This document shows, piece after piece, positions 1 to 12,245 of a stretch of DNA of 64,000 nucleotides. A model generated the notes under the pieces. The model worked only from the letters and a program-made list of their open reading frames with translations. It was not told the origin of the DNA and ran no database searches. Each line of letters begins with the position of its first letter. Position 1 is the first letter of the stretch. Both the position numbers and the translations under genes were made by a program. Source of the stretch: Rhipicephalus microplus (taxonomy: Eukaryota; Arthropoda; Arachnida; Ixodida; Ixodidae). The DNA lies in contig NC_134710.1 of the NCBI RefSeq assembly GCF_043290135.1, positions 139,324,332-139,388,331 of the forward strand, given 5' to 3'.

Positions 1-695
1 ATCACTTTAATTATGGGAAAAAAGCCGACATCAGACGCATTCTCATGACCAGGCTTCTTACTCGAGTGGTTGTAGCAACCAAATACGGCACAGTTAACCA
101 TTATTACCGCAGGAATCTCGAACGGATTTCTGTGTCTGTTGGACACCCGTGAGTGTACGGTCTGCATCTTCTTGCCAGTGGTGGCAAGGAGAGAGACCAC
201 AAAGATGGATACGCTGCCTCTTCGATGCTGGCGCCATCTCGTGGTCGACACCCCTGTGCAACCCTCCTATAGCATGAAAGCTTTGATGGTTCACTATGGA
301 GTCTTTCTGCTCGCTGTATCTAGTCTGATACTTTATGCACACATTATTAGTACTCTAAATTAGAGTACATATATTATCCATTATTGCTTTGTTCTGTGCT
401 GTGCATAAACCAAGTGTACACTAAGAAGTGGTGCAGCCTTTGTTACAACCAGTATACGTTCAGCCGTTGTGCATGTGTGCCACAGTGCACAAGCGTGAAC
501 AGCTGTAGTGCTCACCTCCCATTGTTGGCAGCATGTGTTGCGTCTGAAACTTTGCTGTGGCCACTGGCCAAAAAGTTCTGGCAATAAATAGTTCACAGTG
601 TTTTCTGCATTACCATTGTGTGATTAGGTGCTTTGACCATTAAGCTTTATGTTACATGAAAGAATACAAGTATCATAAAATTGATTTTCAGTCAC
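1..695. other. Non-coding, probably intron of the MPV17L2-like gene
   Basis: I see no supported exon here. Short open frames on both strands lack recognisable domains. A perfect 9-bp inverted repeat with a one-base centre (gtactctaa/ttagagtac) lies at 350-368. Since the next recognised feature is an internal-acceptor exon of a + strand gene, this stretch is most simply its intron. Confidence 0.4.
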
Positions 696-711
696 ATCAA
701 GCCTTTTCAAG

Positions 712-947
712 TTCCCTGCCACAATGGCCTAGTGGCTAAAGTACTCTGCTGCTGACCCTCAGGTCGCGGGATCGAATCCCAGCTGCGGCGGCTGCATTTT
801 TGATACAGGCGAAAATGCTGTTGGGCCCGTGTGGTTACATTGAGGTACACGTTAAATAACCCCTGGTGGTCAAAATTTCTGAAGCCCTCCACTACGACGT
901 CGCTCATAATCATATGGTGGTTTTGGGACATTAAACCCCACATATCA
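712..947 (+). mobile_element. tRNA-headed tick SINE (Ruka-like), full length
   Basis: The head has a pol III A box (cctagtggctaaag) and a B box within gggatcgaatccc, followed by the family body (ccctccactacg, catatggtggttttggga) and the 3' end ttaaaccccacatatcaatc. It is framed by a perfect 16-bp target-site duplication, atcaagccttttcaag, at 696-711 and 948-963. The same body recurs at six other places in the window. It sits in the intron before the MPV17L2-like exon. The tick family name Ruka is from general knowledge and was not tested by alignment. Confidence 0.9.
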
Positions 948-1154
948 ATCAAGCCTTTTCAAGGTCTGAAAAAGGAAGAGCAATAGGCATATCTGCAAAA
1001 AAAATTCATTATAAAAAATGCATTATTGTATAGACACAGTATGCATTTGGATTAGAATATGCAGTAATGAAAAAAAAATGTCTACAAATATGCAATGAAG
1101 TCATTTCAGCCACTCTATCAATACTTAATCAATCAACTTGTCTGCTGTCTGCAG

Positions 1155-1503
1155 GTACGTCTTACTCGACCGATGGATGTTGGGACGGTCTGTGCGCACG
1201 GTATTGCTCAAGGTGCTCTATGACCAAGTAGTCTTTTCGCCCATCAATTTGGTTGTCTACTTTGGCACTGTGGGTTTGCTAGAGCGTTCAAGCTGTGCTG
1301 AACTAAGCCATGAGCTCTGGTTCAAAGGTGGTACTGTTTATAAAGTAGAATGGGTAGTATGGCCACCAGCACAGTTTCTAAACTTTTATGTGCTTCCTCT
1401 GAGGTATCGAGTCTTTTTTGACAATCTTATTTCCTTTGGTTTTGATGTATACCTACCATATGTCAAATATAAGGGCCACATGTCTCACGCCAACCATAGC
1501 TGA
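1155..1503 (+). CDS. MPV17L2-like: MPV17/PXMP2-family protein, last coding exon (MPV17L2-like)
   Basis: This is the C-terminal ~115 residues of a small multi-span membrane protein. The exon follows a good acceptor (pyrimidine tract, then ctgcag at 1149-1154) and ends at TGA 1501-1503. Family hallmarks are visible in order: LDRWM after the HYWY-type position, KVLYDQVVFSPI, then WVVWPPAQFLNFYVLPLRYR and FGFDVYLPYVKY. Order and spacing match MPV17L2, an inner mitochondrial membrane protein linked to mitoribosome assembly in vertebrates. Upstream exons must lie before the window, since none is found in 1-1150. The frame is intact, so the gene looks functional. Assignment to L2 rather than MPV17 or PXMP2 is a judgement from the WPPAQF...YLPYVKY stretch. 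Confidence 0.85.
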
Positions 1504-4500
1504 ATGCATTCGTTGTAAACTACTGTTGTCACTTGAAAATGCAAAAGCAGTAACAAAAGAAAACAAAGGTGCTAAAGAGACATTGAAGATGTATTTTGTT
1601 ACTTTGGCCTGACAGTTGCACTAAATCTATGATATACTGAGCAGAGGTGCACACTTTTACATGGAAGTTCACTGTAGTTTTTTACTGTAGTAGATTCCAG
1701 AAATAGTGTGTGAAGTATTTTAAAACACTATATTGAATTTTCATAGTCATTGTTTACCATCTAGATGTCTTGTTCAATACCCCATGTGTCTTATTTGGCC
1801 CATTTATTCTAAGATACCAGCTTTGACCTGGTACAGTTGATAAAACAATACATTGTCCTGGCTGCTAACAACAGGGAATTCATAAAAATTGCTACTTTCA
1901 TGAATGATGCTAGATCATTTGTTTTTAACTTGAGATAACAATTTATCAGTAATTGTTTGGCCACTTGCTCTCCATCATGTGGTAGCTGTGATGACTGAGA
2001 AACCTGGAAAGCAATTGCAGAGCACCATTATGGTTCCCGACACCAGTGCACGTCAAATGGCGCACGCAGCAGAAAAGCCTTGTGTGCACAATGTTGTCGT
2101 ATGCCGTTTTTAAAGCAACACTAAAATGAAACACTAAATTAGTTTACACTGATGAATTGAACTTTGAAATCTTTAGTATCATTAATGTTACCACCATAGG
2201 CCTATAATTACGTCAAAAAATTGACGTTAAAATTTCACTTTCAAGTTTCCCATCACAATTTCTGATTGCGAGGTCCTGGATTTTAAAGTTTTCAATATTT
2301 GGCCACATTGGTTTAATGAAATTTACTGAAACTTGGCATGTTAGGTCTCTGGCACCCACAAAGACAATCTACTCCATTTTTACCAGTTAGGAACCATGGA
2401 TGTTCTAGTCCGCATCATCAAAATGACATCATAGTGATTGGTTCAGAAACATTCAAGTGGCGTCGCTGCCCTCATTTTTTGTTTTTTTACTCACCAAATG
2501 TCTTCTCTTGGCAGAAGTGGTGATTATGATATTATGAGGATACTTTACTAATAGAATACTAATTGTTTTTCCATTTAGTATTCTTTTAAACAATCGATTT
2601 GCCTACATAAACCATGATTAGCAGACTATCAACTGATGAGGCCATGTCAGCCTGAATATTGCATAGTAGTTTTGAATACGAACCGTCTACATTGTTGGGT
2701 GTGGGAGCTATCACTGAGAAAGAATCTAACAAATGGCCACACGGTGCGGGCGGCTATAATGAAAGTACTGCCAGACACCAGCATGGTGTTGTGTGAATAG
2801 CCTAGGATGGCCGAGTCTATAGTTCAGGATCACAGTGGTTTTATTCAACATTATTGTAAGAGGGAGCTATAAGGAATGGTGCAAGAGATTTAGGGCAAAC
2901 AAGTTCAAGTTGTCGTTGTGACCTCAAATACTTCATGCATGAACTATTTGGTAACACGATTTTTTGCCATTCCACAAAACCTTTGCACACTTTCTGTCAT
3001 ATGAGGAAGCATTATAAGCCTACAATAAGCCAGTAGGCTTGTATGATTGAACACACAGAGATGGGGTCACCTCAGTTGTTTTGAATGTACCACTATCTTA
3101 AATGGCTCGTGAAAAAAAAAAAACTTTTTAAGTGCAGTAGAGTTTCGGTAGTCTCACTTTATAAAAGTACATAGTGTTTCCTTTTATCCATCAAGCTGAT
3201 TTGACCTCATGAATTGTCATTTAGAAATTCATTCATTTCTGGAAAAAACTTGTTATAAAATTTTCAGTGGGAAACTTTGCTAAAAGGAAGATAAGGTTAT
3301 AGTTACATTGTGCTTATCTGATATGCTGGGTACATTATGGTACATTCTTAAAGGTCACATCTTGTTGAAACTAAAAAGGGGCACTGACATCGAATCATTT
3401 GTTTTGGGGCTTCGATACTTTGATGTGTGACTGGTAATCACAAAATTGAATCGTAAAAGCTAAAGTGCAGCATAATTAACATGACTTATGTTAATTATAA
3501 ATTTTTGTGTAACCTTGAAACGCCCTTCAAGAATCATAAACTAGTGCCCTGTCAGGACAGCACTGTAAGATCACGTGCGTGCAAACTTGGCAACTTAAAG
3601 GCCATGCTTTTTGGATTGGGTAAATCCACGTTCTGAAAGGAATAAAACAACATGGGCACTGCCGTGTCAGCCAGGGTGTGCTACCACAGCAACGTTGTGC
3701 TGCTGAATCTTCTGCCTACAGTAGCACATCTACCATAAAATAACACATAATTCACTCGCCTGCCCATCTTCTCTCCCCACTTCGCCTTCGTGGTTCTAAG
3801 AGTGCTCCCCTCCTGAAAAAATAAATTTCTTGCTATGCCACTTGAAACATCTCTGGCATAACCTGCACAACAGCCTAGAGGTCTGCCTGACTAGAGAACT
3901 AGACAGGGGCATGACAAGGCACCCATTGTTTGACAGTACAGGTAGTGCTGTTTGCACCTCCAAACTTGTGTGTGCAATGTCAGCAGTACTTGCACTTGGA
4001 ATGGGTGAAACGTCAGAAAGAGCCAGAGTAGTCACTAGATGCATCATATCGATGATAACGTCGGGAGATGCCGCCTACCGAGGCGAGCACTCGTACTTAC
4101 TGTATAAAATATTCCTATGCATGAGAAGAATGTATCAACAGAAATGTCTCGAGTCTGAAATTTTGGTGTCAGTGGTTCTTTCATTGTTCATTACATGCTG
4201 AGATCTTCCATGAAGGCATGCAGCATACTCCTGTATGAACAGATGTGTGATCAGCACTTCATACGAAAACCTCTTGTGTGATAAATGTAGATAAATTCTG
4301 CCTCTCACTTTTATTTAATATTTGGTTGTTCTTTTTCAGAGTTGACTGTAGTATATGGTAACATATTCTCAGATATAGCCTTCTAATGACTGTTAAATGA
4401 TCTACTGTAACAAAATGACAGCATTTTAAACATTTCTTTAGAATGCAATATATTCATGTGGCTGGGATTGTATAATTTCATTTTTCTAGATACAAAACAC

Positions 4501-5066
4501 CAAAACTACTGATAGGTGTGATAAATACATAGCATAAAATTATGGATTGATGTAAACTTCATAGTAGGAGAGTGTTTCATCATAAAATGGTGTTGTCAAC
4601 TCACAGTTGTAATGCTCGTGTTGTGTACGTGGTGTGTTGAAATTCATGTATTAATGTAAAGCGTAATGTTGACAGCCAGTACATGTATTGAAAGATGATG
4701 TTAGTGTCATATGGAATAGTACTGTTTCACTATAAAAAGTGCCTTGCAATAAGAGCTGTGTAACCAGAGCTGATACTGGTACCTGTTCTGTATTGTGCCT
4801 ACGAATATGTGAATAGTTATTTTTTTCTGTACATACATATATTTATACGTACTGTTGCTTCTTGTTGACATTTATATTCTGTTGGTAGAATCTCGATGAA
4901 ACCAATTCGAAAAGAGCACGCAAAATATTCGTATCATGCTGAATTCGCATCAACCAAAAACAAGTTAAAGCTAATATTGAATATGAACAAGAATGTTATT
5001 GGCAACTACTTTTTGCTGAAAATGTTCATGATGTTCTTTTGAACTTTCCTGCCTTCACCGTCACTC
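1504..5066 (+). other. Probable 3' UTR / intergenic, no gene recognised
   Basis: This stretch is AT-rich with no recognisable coding region. The longest frame (3830-4201, +, 123 codons) has no domain I recognise and is probably chance. Several AATAAA-like hexamers occur (near 3819 and at 5067), so part may be the 3' UTR of the MPV17L2-like gene. Confidence 0.4.
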
Positions 5067-5072
5067 AATAAA
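5067..5072 (+). other. Candidate polyadenylation signal
   Basis: An AATAAA hexamer is followed within 30 bases by a GT-rich tract (gtgccgtggtttcctc, ttgtgctgctggtg), the usual arrangement at a cleavage site. It could end the MPV17L2-like transcript. A second cluster of AATAAA hexamers at about 8711-8745 is an alternative. Confidence 0.3.
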
Positions 5073-5321
5073 GTGCCGTGGTTTCCTCACTTGTGCTGCT
5101 GGTGCGGCGCGTTCACATTTGACATCAAAGGGAGGAAAAGCGGCTAAACTCATTGTAAATTCACTTGCTTCACTACTTAAGCAACTTGAAAACTGAGCCA
5201 CGAAGTGGACATGAAAGTAATCGGTCCTCGAGAATTCACACTAGGGAATTCTAGCGAAAACGCCAGAGCAGCCGGAAAATCACGCCCATGCCCATCGATA
5301 ACGTTCACATCAGTTCTGCCC

Positions 5322-5748
5322 CTCGTACAGTGTCAATTTAAATGAAAGGGAACACGGGGAGTGCGTGGTGCGTGGCCTGCGCGCTCGGGTGGCTGCTGGC
5401 AGCAGGTTCAAGCAAGAGTGAAAGCAACCACAACTTTTTTTCGAGTCATCTTGAGGCGAGAAAAACAAGCAGTCATTGGTAATATGAAACCAGATGCAAG
5501 ATTTTAACACCCTCCCTCTTAAGCGATTACCGGTCTTTTGCACAATCTTTTTGAATGGGGGCAATACAGTCTTGCTGCTGGTTTCATATCGGTATCACCA
5601 GTGACTGCTTGTTTTGCTCACTGCGAGATGATGTGAAAAGAGACTGTGGTTTATCTCAATCCCGCTTAAATGCGCTAACAGCAGCCGCTGGAGCACGCAG
5701 GCCATGCACTCCCGTGTTTCCTTTCATAAAAATTTGCAGTGTACATGC
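5322..5748. repeat. Fold-back (long inverted repeat) element
   Basis: Two ~180-bp arms, 5322-5502 and 5570-5748, are imperfect reverse complements separated by ~67 bp. Translating the - strand of the left arm and the + strand of the right arm gives related peptides (WFHITNDCLFF versus WFHIGITSDCLF; RARRPRTT versus GARRPCTP), which shows the homology independently. The outer ends are gtacagtgtcaattt and aatttgcagtgtac. It fits a fold-back MITE or a tail-to-tail insertion of one repeat family. No target-site duplication was identified. Confidence 0.7.
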
Positions 5749-7100
5749 CACCACTGCCGCCGTCGATTGACTATTCATTCCATTTTACCCGTTTCCTGAG
5801 CATTGAAGTTTGTACCGAGTTCTAGTTATGCGTGCAAAGCACTGAAAAGAAAGAGTTTACACCTTTACAAACATTGTTTCAGAAAATACGGCAGCCGAAA
5901 CGACGCGAGCGGACGCAGCAGCGGCGATGAATTCAGCCGGTAGTGTAAACGTGAGACGCTTTAGGGCATGCCGACTCACTGTTGCTGCACCTTCTTCTAC
6001 ATCCAGTGTTTTCAGCTATCGTAATCGAAACCAGGCTCTTGAACACATCCTTGTCAAGGCCGTGAATTTTGACGTGCTGCGCAGGTAGTTCGCGATAGCG
6101 CCGACGCCATCCATTGCTGATGCCTCCGCCGCCATATGTTGAATTAGAAGCTGGTTCTGGTTGTTTACATCACATGGTTTGAAAGCTAGAGCAGCCGGTG
6201 TAGCCAAAGCCTTGAAGCAAAAAGGCGATCTGTTATCGCATGGCTGAAAAATTGGTCTCGGACGGATTTTTTCGCGCTGGCCTTGCGGCGTTTTTTCAGC
6301 TTCTAAAGTAAGGAAAATTCCATCAAGTTTTCCAGCATTCACTCGCGTTGAAGCCAAGAGTGAATAGGCCTTCCTCCCACAGACAAGCCGCGTTGTGCCG
6401 CTGGCGTGCAGCAGTCAATCACACATGTGTATTATCCGCGGTGGCTGAAGAAACCGTTTGTATAACACCGAATCTTGGTGCATTTTATATAATGTAGTCA
6501 ATTCAAGACAACCTTAAAATTTGTATCATGCAATCTGCATCAACCGTAGTCATATGATTTATATTCTACTACTAATAAGCACTTAAGATGCACTGTTGAG
6601 AAAAATGATGGAATCTATGCAGACATGTTTTTGTTTTGCTTTGTTTGATATTTATGTGAACAGTATACATGTGCGTGAATAACAGAAAATGCTGCTGGAA
6701 GTACCATTAGCACTCTCCAGCATTTTCAATGTGTGTAACCAGGTCTTTATTACTGAAAATAGTTGAATACAGCAGCAATACACAGTGAAAGCTCATTAAT
6801 TAGACACCTGTTCATCCAGCAAATCGGATAATTTAGATGTGATCTCCGGTCCTGGCAAGCGTATGCATTGTTTAATGGCATCAAAAGCTCATTAAGTCGG
6901 TCACATTTGATGGCAACATGCTTAATTCAGACGATTGTCCGAGTGCATAGAGCACGAAGCGATGCAGCTTGAATCGGCATTGCCATTGTCGCAAACCTTG
7001 CAGTAAGGCAGTAAGGCAGGTTCTCGTTTATTTCGGGTCAGCATTTTTCAGATTAGTTAAGACATGGAGGTTTGGAGCCATGTTCATATTGTAAAAATAC
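5749..7100. other. No gene recognised
   Basis: A GC-richer patch at 5890-6360 carries a 113-codon - strand frame without a recognisable domain. The rest is AT-rich and featureless to my reading. Confidence 0.3.
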
Positions 7101-7249
7101 TCAGAAGTGGAGAAAATAGCGACTGCTTCACACGAAGTAGTTACAGTATTTACGTATTCATCAAGAAAATACGTACTCTGAAGTGGCGAAAATTGCACTG
7201 TTTCGTGCAAAGTAGTTACAGGATCTAAGTATTCATCAAGAAAATGAAA
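7101..7249. repeat. Imperfect tandem duplication, period 76 bp
   Basis: Copy 1 (7101-7176) and copy 2 (7177-7249) share gaagtgg, gaaaat, aagtagttacag and gtattcatcaagaaaa in the same order, with scattered substitutions. No coding meaning is visible. Confidence 0.7.
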
Positions 7250-9236
7250 GTATATTTTGTTTGTTTCCTTGATACTTTCGAATATCTGGTCAATTCAGAC
7301 ATTTTTTTCTAGTCCAGTGAAATGAAAATAATGAGACTTTAGTATTTTGCTTTAAGCAGTGAATGTTTACAGGCATCACACCCTTGAAATTTGCCGGGTG
7401 GGGAGGCCCACCTAGGTTGTTGTGGGATTCTTGAAGCCTTTGGCAATGAACAGGTATATTGCTCTGAGATAACAATTTATTAGATATAGTGAAGCAAGTT
7501 TAACGTTTCGATATTCACGCATTATTTCAATCAGTATACTGCTACTTACAATGACACAGGAAATGTGGTACCAAAGGTTATGCCAGTTATACCAATGCAA
7601 ATTCAGTTGTTGCTAAAGGCATATATTCTGGTAGTAAATTATCAAATACTCAGCAGACGCAGCATGATATGGTAAGTTCCAAGTGCATATGCATCTTTTG
7701 GCCACTAACCGGAGGGCACACCTCAAGTGACTTTAGTAACATTCCATGGCAGCATAAAGCCATCATCACTTGGTATTTTTGAATGATTTTTGTGTAAGTA
7801 CCGTATTTAGTTAAATGCAACTAGTTTTTTCTTCTATGTTTATGCTATCTGGAGTCAACTCTTCTGTAGTAGTTTAATACTGAAATTGTGATTGTCTAGA
7901 AATTGCAATTTTTTTATTTTTCTCTTGGAACACCTAAGAAAAGTCGCCCCTCGCGTTACAACTATGGTGGCATTACAATCAAGTGAATACGGTACTGAAT
8001 GAAGTTCATCTAAACTGGATTCAATCTCAAAATAAATTACTGGAAGGGAGGAGTCTTGTATAACTCTCGAGTCCCCCCTCCACATGTTTACAATAGCTTA
8101 TCAATTTTAATGCTACTCCTCCTCACTCTTCCTGAAAGTTAAACATTACCATGATGTAAAACATTCTGTATATTAAAACAGACAATCTGTCACCAGACTG
8201 TGCAATGCTGCTAGCTAGGTACGGAAAGGTGCATTTATGTGAATCATAATGGACTAGTGCAACATCCAATTCATCATAGCATGCTTTTACCACAATCAGT
8301 AGTGTGTTTGACTTGTTCTTGCACAGGCAGTCAATCTCCTGGATGAAAGAAAGCGAATCAGTAAATAGGTATTATGTAGGCACCACTTCTAGTGTTTTAT
8401 TATGTGAACAAAACAAAAGACGAATTTTTAGATAGCATGGCTGCAGCATAATTTATCTACTCTTGTTTTATGTTGTTTGCCATAGAAAACAGCTAGCTTT
8501 TGTCACACTTTCACCGGAAATCCTGATACTGTATTTGTAGGTTTACACCTCTTGGAATCTGGGTCTGGTGTCATGTAAAGCCAACATATGATCTGCTCTA
8601 ACTTAGAGCGGCAATAAGAGAATTTGTATGACGTGAAGCACTGTGTGTGCGGGTATATACAGGACACTGAAGTGACTTCATTCTCAATGCCGGCTTCTTG
8701 TGCCTGTTGTAAAATAAATTTTCAGAATAAATATTTTTAAATAAAAAAACGAGTTTTACTGTATGCCTCTTTCACGGAGGTGCGTGTTGTGGGGAGGAAA
8801 GAAAATGCTGTTGAACCCTGAGCACGCACACCTACGACCATGCTCAGTGTAATGACCGACGCCCCTTCTGCTTCTCGATTGCGCTAGTGCAACGCGCGTA
8901 TACCGTAGTTTTCTTTTATTGAATTAATTTTATTGTTTATGGTGCATGTATACATCTGAATTCGGTGTCGTGGCCAGGTGACTTCGTTTGCAATGGAGCA
9001 TATGGCGTTAGTGCGTTCTCACAGCGCATACATGCCATCCTGGGTGGCGCGTCCATTGCGTAGTATCTTGCGTCGCTGACCACTGGGTCTTGTACTCGAT
9101 GAAAGGTGTGAGTGATATCGATGCGTGCGGTGTGGTATTGCACAGCGGCAACGAGCTGCTGCACCTTTGCGCGTGGTGACCCGGTTACGACGGCTGGCTG
9201 GATCGTCACTGTTGGATGCGATCCCGGCCGCGAGCG
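7250..9236. other. AT-rich non-coding; AATAAA cluster near 8711-8745
   Basis: No supported gene. Three AATAAA hexamers between about 8711 and 8745 could mark a transcript end on the + strand. From about 8770 the sequence becomes richer in CpG. Confidence 0.3.
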
Positions 9237-9395
9237 TCACTCGGAGTGTTGAAACGTGCCTGGGGAGAGCCCCCTCTCGAGCCCCGGCGTCCGTTCATTT
9301 TTCTCCTGTGCCTCGCGCATTTTCTTCTGGATGTAGTTCGGGATGCCCACCACCAGGAAGATCAAGAAGAAGCAGCCGAGCCAGATACCCACCAC
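9237..9395 (-). CDS. Possible terminal exon of an unidentified single-span membrane protein
   Basis: On the - strand an acceptor-like gattacgcag is followed by 52 codons and TGA (9237-9239). The peptide starts with about 20 hydrophobic residues (VVGIWLGCFFLIFLVVGIP), then a basic, hydrophilic tail (NYIQKKMREAQEKNE). A membrane segment directly followed by a basic stretch is unlikely to arise by chance, but I cannot name the protein or find its upstream exons. It may be a remnant. Confidence 0.3.
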   Translation of the reverse strand: MVGIWLGCFFLIFLVVGIPNYIQKKMREAQEKNERTPGLERGLSPGTFQHSE

Positions 9396-9840
9396 CTGCG
9401 TAATCGCGACCCACCAACACGGTGGGGTAAAAGAAATGTGTGCATACTATAGGAACTGAGAACTGCGCCGCCGCGACGATGCGACACTGCCGTCAAATCG
9501 CTGGACAAAAATTACAGCATCTCCCACTAAAGTGAACTGTGTGTGGCGCTGCGCTGGAGAGAAACCTGGGGTGGCGGAAAGGGCGCAGCGATGGGTTGCT
9601 GTTTCTTATATACTGGAACATGCCAATCGCTGCTAATGGGGAATGAGAGACAGAAGACGCTGACTGAACACGGACACCCGCAGTCCGCTTTTAGTCAACG
9701 CGCACGCTGCAAATTTTGATTGTTCAACAACGCACAGGATAAATCTCCCACTGGCACTATCATAGAGGTCAAGATATGGGGTGACCAGTGAGTGGTTGTG
9801 CAGCGCGAGCATGTCGTTTTTTTTTTCAATCAAGAAATTC

Positions 9841-9866
9841 GCTAGCAGACGCTGCGTGCGTCGGCG
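9841..9866. repeat. Direct repeat flanking MITE, left copy
   Basis: The string ctagcagacgctg followed by tgcgt recurs at 10545-10570 with small changes. The two copies lie on either side of the MITE at 9922-10494, which suggests it sits inside an older local duplication or repeat. Confidence 0.5.
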
Positions 9867-9921
9867 AGAGATGAACGGAGCGTTGAAGAAAAGGAGAAAT
9901 GGGCGCACAGTGGGCATGTTA

Positions 9922-10494
9922 AAGGGGCCGTGCAACACTTTTTGAGCATGGTCAAAAAACGTTGCCTCTCAACAGTAGAGGCTCCCGAGAACACGGCAGC
10001 CAAACATAGCACAGTGCACAGCCTGGGATTCACAATAAATGATCAGAGTCATCCACAAATTGCTTTCGCTTCTCTCGAGAAATGGTGGAAGACGCTCAAA
10101 AATCGCACGTAGAAGGCCATCAATCGGCCATTGGCTGATTTGAACATGGCTCGCTCGGTCATTACAGAGATCGCCGCAACTTGTCCACGCTTGTTCGCGC
10201 GATCACATGGGAAAAACCGCGTATTCATTCGATGAAAAAAAAAGAAAAGGTGCTCTAGGCTACGAGGCGCGTGTGACGTATTTTCTTTGCCCCTGCCATC
10301 CCTCCCTGCTTAGCCTGCAGCGCTTTCGCCGGGACGAGGAAAGAGAGAACGCGATTGCAGCGTGTGACAATTCTTTGTGATTCCGCTCGTACTGGGCGGA
10401 TTCTTAAAATTTTTCAGCGTTGAATTCGTGAGGCAATAAGCTTTTTTAGTGAATCCATTCCTTGGTTACTTGAAAAACTGTTTCAGGGCCCCTT
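9922..10494. mobile_element. MITE with AAGGGGCC terminal inverted repeats and TA duplication
   Basis: The left end AAGGGGCCGTGCAACACTTT matches the reverse complement of the right end (AAGGGGCCCTGAAACAGTTT) over about 28 imperfect bases. TA dinucleotides flank both ends (9920-9921, 10495-10496), as for Tc1/mariner-type targets. The 573-bp interior has no transposase frame. Classification to mariner rests only on the TA flanks. Confidence 0.65.
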
Positions 10495-12245
10495 TACTGC
10501 CACGGGGAGGGATGCCTAGAGGAGAGAGAGGGGGAGCAAGCGTTAACTAGCAGACGCTGAATGCGTGGGTGTTGCGAGACGAAATAGGGGGGAGCGTGGG
10601 AAATGGGAATATGGGAGGGGAAGTGCATGTACAGTAAGGGTGATCACGCCACACACCAGATTAGGCTCGACCATAGGAAGCTTCACATATGTAATAAAAT
10701 GGGGGGGGGGGGGGCAAATATAGTTTCCGTATAGCCCTGAATCATTGTGGAGACTCCCAACCTTCTGAACGCATATGGGCGTCTCGACTCGGAGTTCTCC
10801 AACTGATGGAGACGCTGCGCTTTCATTGCGCGAGCTTATCGGTGGTTTCTAGGAAAATAGTCATGTCATTGTTACTCCAGTGAGTTCTAGTAAGCACCGA
10901 TAGCTGTCGATTACAAGGCGCAGTAATACCAGTAGTAGTCATCTACTGTATTCGGCCTAGCTTGAGCCTTGTGAGAATTGCTGCTAGCTCGGAGCAAGAT
11001 ATGTTTCCCGAAACTACAAAAAAAAAAAAAAGGAATACGTTATCAAAGGATCACCGACCCAAACCTTTTTGTGGGATAGATTTCCGTGGACACACACAAC
11101 ACATATCTACGAACTATCATCGGAAACAGATATGTCTACAACGTCTACAACAATTAAACTCAATTTATTTGCATCATTTTTATAGACTTATTCAACGTTA
11201 AGGGAGGCAGGCGTGCGAAGGCTGGTGTTCTGCCTCGGCAGAGCATTTTGTGGGGTCAAGCATACTTATATATACAACGTCTCGGAGGGAGCCTTCATTG
11301 AAAATGGTTATCAAGGTGGTGTGGCGATCATGTGCACGCCGTTTTTTTAAATGTTTGTGTGTGTGTGTGTGCGCTCACGCAGCCAGCCATGTTTACACGG
11401 AAACCACTCAGGGTCCCGTCACACTAAGCGGTCCGTGAAACCGAAACTGCGAATGGGCGGCATAAAACCGTCTCAAAATAACTTACAATGGCGCTCGTGA
11501 GCAAATGAGCTTTTTGGCCGTGATAAGTGGGTCGTTAGCTGCGTATTGCAACAGAAGAAGCAAGATACGAAATTTCTGTTTCGATGCTTCTTTAACACCA
11601 CGTTGTAAACAGTCGTAAATGGAGGAACAGTGCGTGGATTAGCATACCGCAATGTTGTCTGGACTGGCCGTCAAACAGCCTGTCAATGTCTAGTGATCGT
11701 TTGGAAGACGTTGTTGTAGTATACTGCTATTGAGGGCTGCATGTGGAGATTTCGCGTCGTTGTGCTTGGTCACTGAAAGGCGCGTTAGAACTTGAATGTC
11801 TGCTCTCTGCTGTCTCGGGTGCGTAATGGTCTTGCGGGGTGCAACTCTTCAGCACCGCCGCATATGCGATCGAAACGGAGCTATTGATGAGGCACGCCGT
11901 ATTAGGCAACGTTTATAAACATTGTTAGCAGGGTACGCTTTTTCTGACCTCCTGGTTAAATGTGCATCACAGCGGCCACGTCGAAATGCGCGCACTGCGG
12001 CTGGTATAGAGCCGGCCTCTTCGAGGCCAACAGTGGGCGCCATAGTCACTGGGCGCTACCACGGCATATGATGCAGAAGCCTGTATAGCTGTGTAATCGA
12101 GTATAAGCAATATCGTAAACTTCACCTTGTCGTTGCTGTTCGATATTGTTGTAGACACTTTAATGATTAACAAACTGCTGATGTTCTTGCTTCCCCTCCC
12201 TATAATGTTCTGCGTTTACCACATATGGGTGTATGCTGTTACGAA
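10495..12245. other. Intergenic; homopolymer G run and short GT repeat
   Basis: A run of about 14 G lies at 10701-10714 and a short (GT)n at about 11355-11371. Open frames here have no recognisable domain. The region 11800-12060 is GC-richer without a supported exon. Confidence 0.35.

Noticed and set aside
719..800. Possible functional tRNA genes at SINE heads (also 16590, 21380, 25285)
   Set aside because: A and B boxes are present, but the cloverleaf is not complete and the same body follows in each copy.
2633..2660. CTGATGAGGCCATGTCAGCC followed by TGAA, resembling a hammerhead core
   Set aside because: The GAAA element is GAAT with an extra T before it, and no cleavage triplet is in place. 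Chance similarity is more likely.
3830..4201. 123-codon + strand ORF after the MPV17L2-like exon
   Set aside because: No recognisable domain, AT-rich surroundings, no splice or start context. Probably chance within UTR or intergenic DNA.
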